A program made the position numbers and the translations under genes. Source: Zygnema cylindricum (Eukaryota; Streptophyta; Zygnematophyceae; Zygnematales; Zygnemataceae). Taken from it: DNA of 64,000 nt. This document shows, piece after piece, positions 42,624-54,261 of the stretch (its first letter is position 1; every line of letters begins with the position of its first letter). The DNA lies in contig JBBHKE010002613.1 in NCBI GenBank assembly GCA_037447655.1, positions 1 through 64,000 of the forward strand, given 5' to 3'. The notes under the pieces were generated by a model. It was not told the DNA's origin, ran no database searches, and was given only the letters and a program-made list of their open reading frames with translations.

Positions 42624-44359
42624 GAGGAGATAGAAGAAGCGGGACAAGAACCGGCTTCCATGGACAGGGGAGCCGATGAGACAGTGAGAAGAAATCCAAA
42701 CTTCCATCCATTCCAGATTTAGAGTTTGAGGGAGGAATGAGGTGCAGCAAAAGGGTATAGGAAAACCAAACGACTCTAAAGGTAACTAAGCTATCTCACC
42801 CAAATGAGCCGCAGTCTTACTCCGAGGTAGTGAATAGTCTAGAGAAAGAAAGATAGATTAGAGCCATAAATGATGAGATGGCTTCTATCATGGAAGCAAA
42901 TACTTGGGAATTAGCGGATTGTCCTCCAGACAGAAAACCTATTGGGTGTAAATGGGTATTTAAACTAAAAATGAACCCAGATAATACCATTGAGAGATAT
43001 AAGGCTCGATAGGTAGCAAAGGAGTTCACTCAAAAGGAGGGGATTGACTATGAGGAGACCTTTGCTCCAGTTGTTCGGTTCCCGTTAGTAAGGATTCTCC
43101 TCAGTCTGGCAGCGACAGAAGACATGGAACTCCACCAGATGGACATTAAGACAGCTTTTTTCAATGGTGAGTTAGAGGAAGAAATTTTCATGAGGCAACC
43201 CGAGGGGTTCGTGGAAGAAGGAGAAGAGAGCAAAGTGTGCAGGCTCATAAAATCCTTATATGGACTGAAGCTGGCTCCCCATCATAGAATAAGAAACTAG
43301 ATGAGTTTCTCACCGATCTTGGATATATCCGGATTAGTTCTGACCATTCTATCTATATGTTTGAAGATGAGAATGGTGTCATTTTTATTGCAATTTATGT
43401 GGATGATCTGCTTCTGTTGAGTAAGTCTTTGGAGAAGATCAATAGGCTAAAGAAAGATCTTAGGGGCAGATTTGATATGGATCCAAATGGAAAGAGAGAG
43501 GGGGAAGAAGATTATAAGACTTACTCAGAAAGAAGCAATAGGTAATATGCTTGAGAAATTATAGATAGAAAATGCTAACAGTTGTACCACTCCCATGGAC
43601 TTGAAAAAAATAAGTGATGGGAATGTACAAGGAAGAGTGATGATCTTCGACAATCAGATGAGTCCAGAGGAGAGAGAGTTTATGAAGTCTATCCCTTATA
43701 GACAGGTCGTAGGAAGTTTGATCTATTTTATGAATTGTACCAGGCCGGACATAGCGGCAACAGTTGGAGTTCTCAGTAGGAGTCTTAATGATCCTAGAAA
43801 GAATGATAGGGAGGAAGCCAGAAGAGTCATGAGATATCTGGTTGGAACCAGAGAATTATGGTTGCATTTGGGAGGGGAGCACACTGAAATCACCACTTGG
43901 AGTGATGCTAGTTATGGGGATGCACCTATGAGAAGATGCACTTCTGGATATGTTTTGTATGTGGGGGAAAATGCTTGCTGTTGGAGCAATAAGCAACAAA
44001 AGGTGGTGGTTGCTCAGTCTACTATGGAGGCTGAGTATATGGCGTCTTGTTCTGCTGTAAAAGAACTAATGTGGGTGAAGTCATTGTTGTAAGAACTGGG
44101 ATATATGAAGGAGGGAACACATGAAATCTTTTGCGATAATCAAGCTGCAATCACAATTGCAGCTAATCCAAAACACCATTTTAAAGCAAAACATATAGAC
44201 ATAAAATTAAGCTTCGTAAGGGAAAAAGTTGAGGATAAAATTTTAAATCTTGTGTATATAATTGATGAATATATGGTGGCTGACATGATGACCAAACCTG
44301 TGCCCTCTCCTAAATTAAAATATTGTCGGGAAAAGTGCGGGTTGAAAGAAAATTAAAAT
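42624..44359 (+). pseudogene. pol: D reverse transcriptase-RNase H
   Basis: Linker, then CKWVFKLKMNPDN, HQMDIKTAFFNGE and SLYGLKLAPHH (damaged, frame change near 43280). The YVDD site is at about 43395-43410 (IAIYVDDLLLLSK). Further on: IPYRQVVGSLIYFMN, WSDASYGDAP, TMEAEYMAS, FCDNQAAI and VADMMTK. Several stops (for example near 42760, 42850, 43010, 43560, 44090). RNase H is well preserved. Ends at 44356 with EN, as in other family members. Confidence 0.9.
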
Positions 44360-44368
44360 TAGACTAGA

Positions 44369-44380
44369 AAATAAGGGGAG
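44369..44380 (+). other. Polypurine tract
   Basis: aaataaggggag directly before the LTR start TGTTG at 44381. Confidence 0.85.
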
Positions 44381-45453
44381 TGTTGAAATTAATAGATTTC
44401 TAGAGTATTTTCTAGGTGTAAATTTGTTAGGATAAAAGAAAAGAAATGGACGGGCAGCCTGCCTCCACCTCTTCTCTCTATCCCCCATACTTGTTTTTGT
44501 CACTGAAGGATGGAGAGGGTGGTTGATCGATGGATGCCTTAGTTCAAGAGGCAGTTATTTTTAATAGGTTACGAAAAATATACCTGACGGACCCGGGATT
44601 TGATCTTGGTACCTACGGTTCGTCAAGTTGGCTGATAGCGGTCAGCTTTATCCTATTAGACTAGGACCAATGCTAAATGCTATAGTATGTGATAGATAAA
44701 TATATCTATAAGGAGGAACAAATTCTTTTAACTTAAACTGTATATGCCTTGCATAGATACAGTTTTATGAAAGTACGAAGTACGACACCTTTTTCAAAAC
44801 GAATACCACACATTTTGTTTTGAAAGCGAAACAAATATCGCGCAAGTATTTATAACGGCTAAGATTGCATCTCGTTGTGAATCCAACGGCGCACATCATC
44901 GCTGAAATCCAGGAGTGGTCGCTTTGGCGTTTTGTGACTTGGCATGACCTGGAGCCACGTGGAGAGATGACATTCGGTCATAGGAATTCCGAGGAATGTA
45001 CAAACGAGTGAAAAGCAGACACGCGTCCGCTAAATGTCCTTGTCGTACATAGGCCGTATAAAAGGTACATCGGCAGCAGTACTTTTTGGTACGGTACAGT
45101 AATCTGATTGGTCCGTACTTCAATAGATAGAAGTTATTAGAGAGAATCAGGACTTAGAAAATTTTGGTAGGTAGTCACCTCTCTCTTTGAGAGTAAATTT
45201 TGGTAGGTAGTCACCTCTCTCTTTGAGAGTTTGTACAAATTGGCATTTTTACTGCCTCATAACTTATCGGCTGGTTAGCCGTTTTTAGTGATTCTTTTTG
45301 CTACGGACTCAGGGAGTCCAGGCTGCACAGGGGTGCAGTCAAGCTGTTATTTTGCCTTCCTGGACAGCAGTGGTTGTGGCTTGAAGTGGGTTAGTTAAAT
45401 ACTATCTAGAGGCTTCCTGTATTATGTGGTCCAATGGAGGACACACAATTGCA
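44381..45453 (+). repeat. LTR shared by D (3') and E (5')
   Basis: 1073 bp, TGTTGAAATTAATAG..CACACAATTGCA. It has D's polypurine tract on its left and E's PBS on its right. A segment of about 37 bp (aaattttggtaggtagtcac..) is tandemly duplicated near 45157-45230. Confidence 0.9.
44590..44666 (-). other. tRNA-like domain in LTR (antisense)
   Basis: Minus strand has CCAAG-atcaaat-CCCGG in the T-arm position; two of five stem pairs are lost. Antisense to its LTR. Confidence 0.5.
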
Positions 45454-47036
45454 GGTTATGAACCCACCCTCTAGGGTGCCCAACTTCAATGGATTTGGGT
45501 TCATCTATTGAGAAGCCATGATGAAAGGAGCTTTGTGCGAAAAACGATACTGGGATATCGTCAGTGGACAAGTGAAACTTCCACCTTCGGGATCTCCCCC
45601 AACATTTGGAGGAGTAACGTTTCCTACAGCAACGGCTCCTTCAGTGGAGGAGGCAGATGATGGGGACCCCAATGTGTCCGAAAAAAGGAAAGGGAAAGAG
45701 ACACCATTTACTCCTATTTCCATAGTACAAGAAGCACCGACCGTGATGACCACGGAGAACAATACTCAAATGTGGGAGGATGTAAACATAGCTGCCAAGA
45801 ACTTTATTCTCAGGCACCTCACTCAAGCTTTGGCCACTCCTCATCTTCACATTTAGAAGGCCGACGAGTTGTTGCTGAGTTTGGTGTAGATTTATACAGC
45901 TAGAACTATTTAGGAGCTCCAGTTGGCTAAGCAAAAGCTAGTGAGTTACACTTACAAAGGAGGAAAAATGTTAGATTACTGTAATGATATTTCTTGTTTG
46001 TATATGGAGATGGAAAGTGTCGGGTGGACATGTACAATGAAAATGAAAGTTAACACCCTTATCATGAAGTTACCAGATGAGTTCGAGAACATAGTGTATC
46101 GAGTAGAGGAAATGCCTAATAGTTAATGGAAATGGAACACTGTGGTCAGGATGATACTTATACAGGAAAACACAATGGAGATTAGGAGAGGAGGAAAGAG
46201 CATTCAAGCTCTACCAGCAGGAGGGGACCGATGGGGGAAGGATCGGAAGAAATCGTACAAAGGGGAAAGAGATCATCTTGGAGGACCGAGGCCACCAAAG
46301 GGTCTTTGTCATTTTTGCAAAAAGCCAGGACACTTCATCCCACATTGTGTCAAACTCTCGGAGCTGAGGCTCCAAGAGAACCGTGGAGGGGGTTCTTGCG
46401 GAGGGAAGAAAAAGGCACTTTGGTTACAAAAGTGACAAGAGAAACCGAGGATGAGTCCTCTGAGGAGGATGGGGAGCTTCTTCTTGACGAGAGTCTGGAG
46501 GAGAAGGAGATCCCTCGGAGACAAAAGTGTGCCCTTGGAGCAATTCGGAAAGCTCTACAGGAAGGATGGATTATCGACACAGGTGCATCCATGCATATGT
46601 GTCGTGATAAAGAACTCTTCACTAAGCTAAGGAAAATCCCTACTGTAGAGATAGAGTATGGGGATGGGAGAATAGTTACTATAGATCTAGTGGGATCAGT
46701 AGATCTCAAAGTCTTTGTGGAGGGTAAGACTTCTATACTTACATTCTCTGAAGTACTCTACATTCCTTAGCTGAGTAAATTTTTTGTCTCTACGTATGTG
46801 TTAGATGACAAAGAGTTTGATACCTTCAATCGTAAGGGAGTCTTTACAACTAAGTATGGGGATGAAGTTTACTTCACGGCAGATAAGGGTAGCCAAGGAA
46901 TGTTGGCAACAGAGTGTGAAAAGAGATGCTTTTATGTTGGTGTTCCTAAGTTGATTTTGGCATAAGCGGTTGGGGCATGTGCATTTTGGATAGAGGAAAA
47001 AAGGGTGGGGATAATGAAATGATGCTTCTAACTCAA
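45434..47036 (+). pseudogene. gag: Element E gag-protease and integrase N-terminus
   Basis: ATG in the shared LTR; reads QLQVMNPPS through the mutated PBS, then FNGFGFIY and a TGA in place of Trp. Gag domain (NFILRHLTQALA, MLDYCNDISCLY), intact knuckle CHFCKKPGHFIPHC near 46307-46348, frame change near 46400, then an acidic linker and an intact protease site WIIDTGASMHMC (about 46565-46605). This is the only main-family protease here with the canonical D-T-G-A. The sequence decays after VLYIP (stop near 46768) and is lost by about 47036, before the integrase core. Confidence 0.88.
45454..45468 (+). other. Primer-binding site of E, half initiator tRNA-Met
   Basis: GGTTATGAACCCACC: the family PBS with two G-to-A changes. 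Confidence 0.8.
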
Positions 47037-47171
47037 AATCATGCGTAATCGTGGCTATATATTTCATCCGGCACATTACCTTTGCCTACACAAGCAGGTA
47101 TAAATGAGTTTAAAGTTTAGTAGATTATGTTGGACTCTGAAAAAGAAGTATTTTTCTATCTAATCATACGT

Positions 47172-47840
47172 TTAAGGTGACTGATTTGACAAAGTGACTC
47201 CTTCTATTTTACCAGCATTGACCATCTTTTTCATACTGTCATAGTTCACATGGCCAAATCTTTTATGCCATAGCTCATCTAAGGATAATGCACCAGAATA
47301 CAAGACATCATTTTCTTTATTATCCGACATATCCATTCGATACATTTTGCTGGCATCTATAGTTCCCGTAACTTCGATTTTTCCATTTTTGTTAACAACC
47401 TGCATGCTATGTTTCAAATTAACCTCAAACCCTTTACTTTCTACCAACGAAGTTGAAAACAAAATTTTCTTAAAGTGTGGTACATAGATAACATTAGGGA
47501 GAGTTCTCTCAATTGCCTTGCCTTCTACATCAACTATTAAGGAGACATCACCTACAGCCCGTGTTGGCACACTCATTCCACATGCATAGTAGATTTTTTT
47601 CTCCGGTGTTGATTTCAAATTTTTGAAAACTGCCTTATTCCAGCACATGTGGGCCGACGCTCCCGTGTCCATTATCTATCCATTGTCTTCCATTGTTTTC
47701 GCACCCTCCATTGCTGCCGCCATAGCAAATAGATCATCATTCTACTTGTCAGAGAGTGAAAGAGACTCGTCTTGATGAGATGAAGACGACAAGAAGAGTG
47801 CATTTCCTCGTTGTAAAGATCCCGTGAAGCCTTCATGATA
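47172..47840 (-). pseudogene. Element F: protease and integrase N-terminus of another copia lineage
   Basis: 47672-47172 reads MDTGASAHMCWNKAVF (protease active site D-T-G-A), then VIYVPHFKKILFSTS and the pre-integrase/zinc region DELWHKRFGHVNYDSMKKM. It differs clearly from the main family, so it is another lineage. Upstream, 47840-47680 looks like a Gag tail (NDDLFAMAAAME) in a different frame. It joins an A-type LTR without a PBS, so gag and leader were deleted or recombined. Confidence 0.75.
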
Positions 47841-47843
47841 TTG

Positions 47844-48710
47844 TGAAATTCTGTGGTCTCCATTAACCCACTGAATGAACAGCCTATGTAAAGCCTCTAG
47901 GATAATATTTGACCCTTTCAGTTTCCCATTGAATAAGTGCCGCCCAAGCACACAAATATTCAGACCATCGTAACCCTTGTGAGGACAAGACTCCCTTGAG
48001 CCAAACGCAAAAAGAATCACTGAATTTGCTCCCCTGAGCAGTAAGTTATGGCTAGCCAAAGATGGCATATAAATACAAAAGGTCACCTGGAGAGAGACGT
48101 TTCAAATACGCTAAGTCCCTTAACTCCTACTCGTAACTACCTTCTACTCTACCCTAGGCTTATCAAAAGAGTGTATAGTATAAGAAGGTACAGTGGCCGA
48201 TTCTACTTCTTGTACGGCCATTGTATAACATGGCCTTTTGGTTGACACTTGTCAACTTGGGAGCCATCGTTCCTCCTCCCATCTTTCCCGGGGTCCAGCG
48301 ATGTGTCGCCACGTGGCAAAGCGCACCGCGCTGTTTGGAAGCCACCAAAGATTCATGCGGGTTTGGCGGGGGCGACGACGGCCGTCCGATCACATATTTT
48401 ACACGGTGAGATTAGCGTCCGCGAGCGCCGTTTGACAATAGATGCGGTTTCGTCAATTTTTGTTTGTTTAAGTCAAAGTGACGTTTCTATAACACTTAAA
48501 GTGATTACCGCACCATATATGTTTATCGATTCGTTAACGCCTAATTGGATAAGACACACGTCTACATAGAAATCGTAGACCTAGGTTTAAATGCTGTTAA
48601 GGGCAACATTTTGGTAATCTATCAATTTGATTGTCTGTTTCCCTATTTCTTTCTAACTATGGCGGCAACCATGGTGACTCTCTCTCTCTATTCTCTCTAG
48701 AGTCTAAATT
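47844..48710 (-). repeat. LTR beside F, A-type, minus orientation
   Basis: Starts TGAAATTCTGTGG (plus strand, 47844) and follows the A-type LTR as far as 'ggcggcaaccatgg' near 48670. The normal CAACA end is not found, so the right limit is approximate. Confidence 0.7.
48532..48600 (+). other. tRNA-like domain in LTR (antisense)
   Basis: CGCCTAATTGGATAAGACAC, close to the tRNA-Arg D arm, then GGTTTAAATGC in the B-box position. Degenerate. Confidence 0.5.
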
Positions 48711-50149
48711 CATCTCTTACTCTTCCTTTGCGAGATTGGTGAATTGTGGGAAGGCCGATCTGGTGGGGTAGACAAACTGAGCTTGCGAGATTTCTCTTAG
48801 ATATACACCTTCTAGATCCGAACCACTTCCTCCTCCGATTTGAAGGGCGGGTGTAGCAACTATGATCCCCCCCGACTGACAATGGTCGTACTGCTAAAAA
48901 AGGTGTTGGATTTCTTTCTCCTCTATATATGTAATAAAGTATTGTTCTCCCCTTAGAATTGTCTCCACCGATGGGATGTGGAGACGAGGTTTGTTCAAAG
49001 GTCTTTGGGAAATAGGCGGTGACTGAGACAGAGATGCAGACTACCGAGGCTCTGTAGGATAAGGCGTTTGTCTCTTGGGTCGCCTCCTGGAGGTCTAGGG
49101 AGGTGGAGTTCATGAGCTAGAAGAAGGAGAACGCTGGTGATGAGGAGAATTGGCAGGGATGGATTGGTCGCTTAAGTAAGAGGATTTGAAGATCCACAGA
49201 CTGCGACAACTGGGGAATGAGGTGGTAAAGAAGATGAGGGAAAAGCACGGGATTGTCTGGCTGGAGAAGGAGTGCAGCCCTCAAGGGAATGTGAACCCTT
49301 TAAAACCAGTCAGAATTCCACTAAGGCTTCCCACCGAGCGTCATCCTGAAATGCCGGATTGGCACTCACGAGGAGAAACACTGATGTCGAGAAGTATATG
49401 TACCCAAACCCTTTTTATTAAGTTAGAATCCCCTTCTAAGGAGAGTGTCAGGCTCCTTTCCGAGAGAGGGATGCGTGGTTGGTTTCCTGTGGTCGGGTTG
49501 GTTTCTTGAATTGTTTCCTCTAGTTGCGGCACTATCACTGATGGAATGGACCTCTTCCCACTGAAAAGTTCAGTGGACCTGCGCTGAGCTTCCCGAATAA
49601 GGTTTAATTTATGTTCCCATAAATCCCGTCTTTCTTTCTCTAGAGCCTCCCAATCTACTGTAACTGGTCCAACCCCCGTCGTAGCATGACCCTATGCTTT
49701 CACTATCTACACCAACTTCTCCGTTCTACTAACCACCTTAGTCAGATCTGCAATCCCTATGTTGGGAACCTCTGGATCTGTTTCTCTGGTCAGCTAGAAT
49801 CCTTTCAAAGGTCTCACAGTTAGTACGGTTGGAGGAGACGGTCTAGGTGTAGAGGTCGCTGGAGAAGAAAAAGTCTCCTCCTTCACAACAGGTGCGAACC
49901 TTCCCCTGTTGTCACGTTGGTCAAACCGTTTACCCTTCCGCGTCTTTGAAGAGTGCTTCCAAACGACTCCTTCCCAACCCCAAGCACGAGAAGTGGTTCG
50001 ACCTCGGGTGGCTCTGCTTCTAGCTGTATCCTCCGATTGTGTGACGTGCAAGCATGTTGGCACTCTATTGGGTCTGTCTAGTACAAACTGAAATGACCTA
50101 CTTTTTGATGAGCTGCTGAGAATTTTCACTATTCCCCCTACAAGCCAGA
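48711..50149. other. Decayed coding sequence, unassigned
   Basis: Not LTR. Two stretches read like real protein once isolated stops are passed over. Plus strand, about 48990-49400: TTEALxDKAFVSWVASWRS, ENWQGWIGRLSKRI and RQLGNEVVKKMREKHGIVW; most interruptions are TAG where CAG would fit. Minus strand, about 49800-49420: EVPNIGIADLTKVVS, DWEALEKERRDLWEHKLN and REAQRRSTELFSGKRS; preceded at 50090-49800 by basic, Arg/Ser-rich sequence (GKRFDQRDNRGRFAP). I do not recognise either; the helical, charged composition would fit a gag-like gene. They may be two genes or one rearranged gene. Confidence 0.35.
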
Positions 50150-51085
50150 TGCAATTCTGTGTCCCACATTGGAACATTGAATTCAGGAAGCCTTTAGGTA
50201 ACTTTTGGCTAGCCCTCTTTCAATTTGGATTACTGCTATCCAAGCAGCGAAGCAGTCTGGACTCCTCTGAGTTCACAACAAAAGGAATCACTAAAAACGC
50301 CTAACAAGGCGATTAATTATCAAATGGCAAAGATGCCGATATTTATACAAGCTTGTTGGGAGAGTGGCGGCTACCTTCTCAATCCTCTAAGTCCTATACC
50401 CCCTCTCATAACCCCTATCTACAGATGTACGAACCAATCAGAAGACTGTACAGTACAAAAAGTTACTAAGGCCGATGTACTTTCTGTACGGTTTGTGTAC
50501 GACAAGGCCATAGAGTGGACGCATGTCTCTTTTGCACTCGTCCTCATGCTCTCCAGGATTTCCGCTTCCCAAATATATCTTGCCTCGTGTCGCCATGTCA
50601 TGTCACGTTCAAAAATGGCCAAGACAGCCATTTAGGGATCTTGGCGATGATGCGGGCCGTCGGATCAGAGTCGGCTTTTGTTCGCCGTCCAAAATAACAA
50701 ATGTCCGGTACATTTGTTTCGTGCGCACTAAAACTTAACTAGTTATCATGTTATTATTCCGTTGAACGAATTAATGATCTTGCTAATGTTTAAATTGTTA
50801 TCAAAACCTATGTATCCTACGGACTATTAGGACAGACCGGTAAGAGTTGACAGCTACGCCACGCTCTGCCGGTTAGAGGTTCAAGTTCTGTCGGACTCAA
50901 CCTTTTTATTGCGAGTGACTTAAGTCACTCTTTAGTCCTGCCTATGGAGCTCAGGCAACCATGGCTCCATAGCGCTCTCTCTCCTTCACTGACTACAACA
51001 AGTATGGGGGCTAGAGAGAGAAGGTGGAGGCAAGCTGCCTGTGCTTTGTCTTTTGTTTATTTCACCTAATTTAAGACCTAGAAAA
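50150..51085 (-). repeat. 3' LTR of element G, left part
   Basis: Plus-strand start TGCAATTCTGTGTCC. Leader hairpin CGCCT/AGGCG at 50298-50311. Interrupted at 51085 by a solo LTR; its last 27 bp are at 52284-52310. Confidence 0.85.
50831..50895 (+). other. tRNA-like domain in LTR (antisense)
   Basis: ACCGGTAAGAGTTGAC and AGGTTCAAGTTCTG (B-box-like), aligned with the domain at 12868. Antisense to its LTR. Confidence 0.5.
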
Positions 51086-52278
51086 TGTTGGAATTCAAGT
51101 ATTTTCTAGGTCTAGAGATTGCAAAATAAAAAGCAAAATAGTAGATATTGGCAGCATGCCTCTAACTCCTCCTCAAGTCCCCACACTTGTCGCAGTCACT
51201 GAAGACTAGAGGAGGAGTTAGCCATGGCTGCCTGTGCTGTCTAGAGGGAGACAGACAGTTGTTATATAGGGGGTTTTCTCTAAAAGGTAGCTTTGACAGA
51301 GACAGGATTTGATCCTGGTACCTGCCATTTGTCACAACCGCAATAGCCGGTAGTCTTATCCAGATAGTCTAAATTGTATTAGATATTACTGGGTATGATG
51401 TTTATTTAAACAGTTACAATAAGACAAATTCATTTAACTAGAACTATATGCATACTGCATAGAAACAGTTGTATAAAGTACGACGTACGGTACGAATACG
51501 AAATAAATACCGCGCAGTTTGTTTGACGCCGAAAAGAATACCGCGCTGGTATTTATGACGGCCACGATTGAAATCTAATTTGATCGGACGGCCGCGAAGG
51601 ATGCCGAGATCGCGGCGTACGATTTTGGCGGTTTGCGATCACCGCGATATTGAGTGACACGTGGTAACACTACATTGGATTGCGGCAACTCCGGAGATTA
51701 CGGGAACAAATCCGAATATGACATGTGTCGACATTTTGGCCATGTCGTACAATGGCCGTACATAAAGTACATCGGCACCTGTACTTTTTTGTACGATACA
51801 GTAATTTGATTGGTGCCGTACTTCAGTAGATAGAGTTTTAGAGAGGGAATAGGACTTAGATAAATTTTGGGTAGGCAGCTGCCTCTCCCAGAGAGCACCC
51901 TGTATAAATGGCAAACTTTGGGCAGCCATAACTATCAATTTACTTGACCATTTTCAGTGATTCTTTTTGCTGCGGACTCAGGGGAGTCCAGGCTACACAA
52001 GGGTGTAGTCGGTCAGAGTTTTTGTCTGCCAGGGTGGCTGTATTTCTAAGGGAAAGTCAAAGTGGGTGAATGTGTCCAAATCTCATATTCTAACTTTGCA
52101 TTCTGTGGTGGAACTGAGCACACAGAAAGTGTTATTTCACAGGGGTGAATCAATATTGGGGTTCTGACTGTCAAGGGGTTAGTCACTTGGGTTTATATTA
52201 ACTTGGAGTCGGCACTATCTAGATTAGCTTCTTTTGGATCTGCATACTCTGAGGGCCAATGGAGGTCTCAGAGTTTCA
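51086..52278 (+). repeat. Solo LTR, 1193 bp, TSD GAAAA
   Basis: TGTTGGAATTCAAG..CTCAGAGTTTCA between GAAAA at 51081-51085 and 52279-52283. It carries six GTAC motifs (51747-51821), TATAAAT at 51903-51909, leader hairpin TCAA/TTGA (51935-51947), and the terminal hairpin ACTCTGAG/CTCAGAGT with ATG (52259) in its loop. Confidence 0.92.
51301..51372 (-). other. tRNA-like domain in LTR (antisense)
   Basis: Minus strand CCAGG-atcaaat-CCTGT in the T-arm position. Antisense to its LTR. Confidence 0.55.
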
Positions 52279-52283
52279 GAAAA

Positions 52284-52310
52284 TACCTTCCCAAAATCAG
52301 TGATTTCAAC
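52284..52310 (-). repeat. 3' LTR of element G, terminal part
   Basis: taccttcc..gatttcaac, completing the G LTR after the solo LTR; the terminal base is lost. Followed by the polypurine tract (plus strand tccctttattttc). Confidence 0.7.
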
Positions 52311-52823
52311 TCCCTTTATTTTCTAGTCTAATTTCAATTTCTCTTTTAAACCACACTTTTCTTTACACTAATTTAACATAGGAGATGCCACAGGTTTTGT
52401 CATCATATCAGCCACCTTTTAGCTTCACCTCTATACACCAAATTCACAATTTTGTTTTCAACTTTTTCCCTCACAAAACTCAATCTTAAATCCATATGTT
52501 TTGCTTTGAAATGATGTTTTGGATTAGCTACAATTGCAATTGCAGCCTGATTATCACAAAATACTTCATGCACTCCCTTCTTCATATACCCCAGTTCTTG
52601 AAATAAAGACTTGACCCACATCAACTCTTTCACAGCAGAACAAGAGGCCATGTACTCAGCCTCCATAGTGGACTGAGCAACCATCTTTTGTTGCTTGCTA
52701 CTCCAGCAGCAAGCACCTTTCCCCATATAGAACACATACCCAAAAGTGCATCTTCTCATAGGTGCATCCCCATAACTGGCATCACTCTAAGTAGTGAAGT
52801 TAGTGTGCTCCCCTCCCAAGTGT
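52311..52823 (-). pseudogene. pol: Element G RNase H
   Basis: Minus strand: RCTFGYVFYMGKGACCWSS, TMEAEYMAS, FCDNQAAI and KHMDLRLSF, with the final ADMMTK region in another frame near 52400. It is cut at 52823 by element H and resumes at 56678. Together with 56678-57529 and 63651-64000 it forms one element whose 5' end lies beyond the window. Confidence 0.88.
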
Positions 52824-53938
52824 TGTTGAAAAAATGATATTTTATGTTCTATCTTTTTGGGTCCTGCAGTTCGCATACTTGTCGTAGTCACTAAGAATCG
52901 ACAGGCAGCCATGTCTACCTTAGACAGGTGAGGAGATAAGCAGAAGATTAGGCGCCTGCAAAAATATACTTGCCACAAACAGGATTTTATCCTGTAACCT
53001 CCGGACACCTGCCGTACGGAATAGGCACCCGCCTTATCCGTCAACCCTTGATGAATCGTTACGACTATTGTATTTGATATTTATTTCAAACTATATTTAT
53101 GGCATATTCCATTTAACATCCTACAAAACGAAACGCAACATGGAACGTGTGGTACCGCACGAAATGCAGTACCGCACAAAATTAATGAAACAAACAATTA
53201 ATTTCGACGCACAAAATTAAATGTCGCGATCAACGGTTCGCAAAGCTAGAACGAATTTCAAGCGGTCAACACGAAATGTTGACCGTCAAAATTCAACGGT
53301 CAACACGGAACTTTGACCAGTGAAATTCAACGGTCAACATTTATTCGGCGCGCCGTCAGATCAAACGGCCGAAATCCATTGCCATAAAAAGAACGGACGG
53401 CACGCATGAGTGCCGGTATGCCAAAAATACTATATGGGAGCAGTTTGTGGAAATGGGAGGAAATGACACATGGCATCATCGTATTGGATGCCGGAAGAGA
53501 AAAGGGACAGAATGACGTTGACCTAGTTGCCACGTAGTAGACTTGGAGTGGTGCCGAATACATCCGTACATAAAGTACGGCGGCTTCAGTACTTTATATG
53601 TACTATAGTTAGGGTACTCTATTTTGATTGTTTTAGAATAGCTATTAGGAGTAATTCAGGACTTAGAAAAATATTGAAAAGTCCTCTCTCTCCTAGGGGC
53701 CATCTGTACAAATATGTTGTCTTTGAACAGCCATTACTTAACGCTCAGATGAGCAAATTCAGTGATTCTTTTTGCAACGGACTCAAGGGAGTCCACGCTA
53801 CACAAAAGTGTAGTCAGTCCGAGTTTTTGCGTCCTAGGGTGGGACTTATTTATTGTCAAAGTCAAAAGTGCATATACAATCCTAGAGGCTTCACATAAGC
53901 TGGACATTCTGTGTACCGATGGAGGTCACAGAATTACA
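52824..53938 (+). repeat. 5' LTR of H
   Basis: TGTTGAAAAAATGATATTTT..GTCACAGAATTACA. Terminal hairpin ATTCTGTG/CACAGAAT with the gag ATG (53919) in its loop. Confidence 0.9.
52977..53050 (-). other. tRNA-like domain in LTR (antisense)
   Basis: Minus strand GGATAAGGCGGG (D-arm-like) and a perfect T-arm-like hairpin ACAGG-ataaaat-CCTGT (52995-52979). Antisense to its LTR. Confidence 0.6.
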
Positions 53939-54261
53939 AGTTATGGGCCCACCCTCTAAGGTGCCCATTTTTAACAAAACAGGGTTCATTTATTTGGAAA
54001 CAATGATGAGGGGTGCATTGTTTGAAAAACGGCTATGGGGCATTGTGAGTGGTCGTGTGCGTCGGCCATCCGCTAAATTGGTTTTCCACCAGGGTTTGGA
54101 GGATCTCGGTTCACTGGAGGATCTGCTGGGGTAGAGGGGGTAGAGGATGTTGCAGAAAGCACCATGTCGGACAAAGGGAAGGAGAAAATCACACTGATGG
54201 CTAGTGGATCGGCTCCAGTAGCACCTGTTCAAAAAACAGAGGCGAATGATACTAAAATCTA
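53919..54261 (+). pseudogene. gag: H gag N-terminal fragment
   Basis: ATG in the LTR; reads ELQVMGPPSKVPIFNKTGF through the PBS and RLWGIVSGRVRRP, then a frame change near 54070. It ends at 54261 (QKTEANDTKI), where an R-U5 fragment is joined. About three quarters of gag is missing. Confidence 0.85.
53939..53953 (+). other. Primer-binding site of H, half initiator tRNA-Met
   Basis: AGTTATGGGCCCACC, 14 of 15 bases as in the family consensus. Confidence 0.85.

Larger units (their letters stand above)
38654..45453 (+). mobile_element. Element D: copia retrotransposon, interrupted
   Basis: Partial 5' LTR, PBS, gag, protease, integrase, RT-RNase H, polypurine tract and full 3' LTR on the plus strand. 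It is interrupted at 41166 by a hairpin-rich segment replacing part of integrase and at 41561 by an LTR insertion. Many stops and frame changes. Its 3' LTR also serves as the 5' LTR of element E. Confidence 0.9.

Noticed and set aside
49186-49509. Intact host gene of 107 codons
   Set aside because: It begins and ends within longer decayed coding-like sequence with stops on both sides, so it is treated as part of an unassigned remnant.
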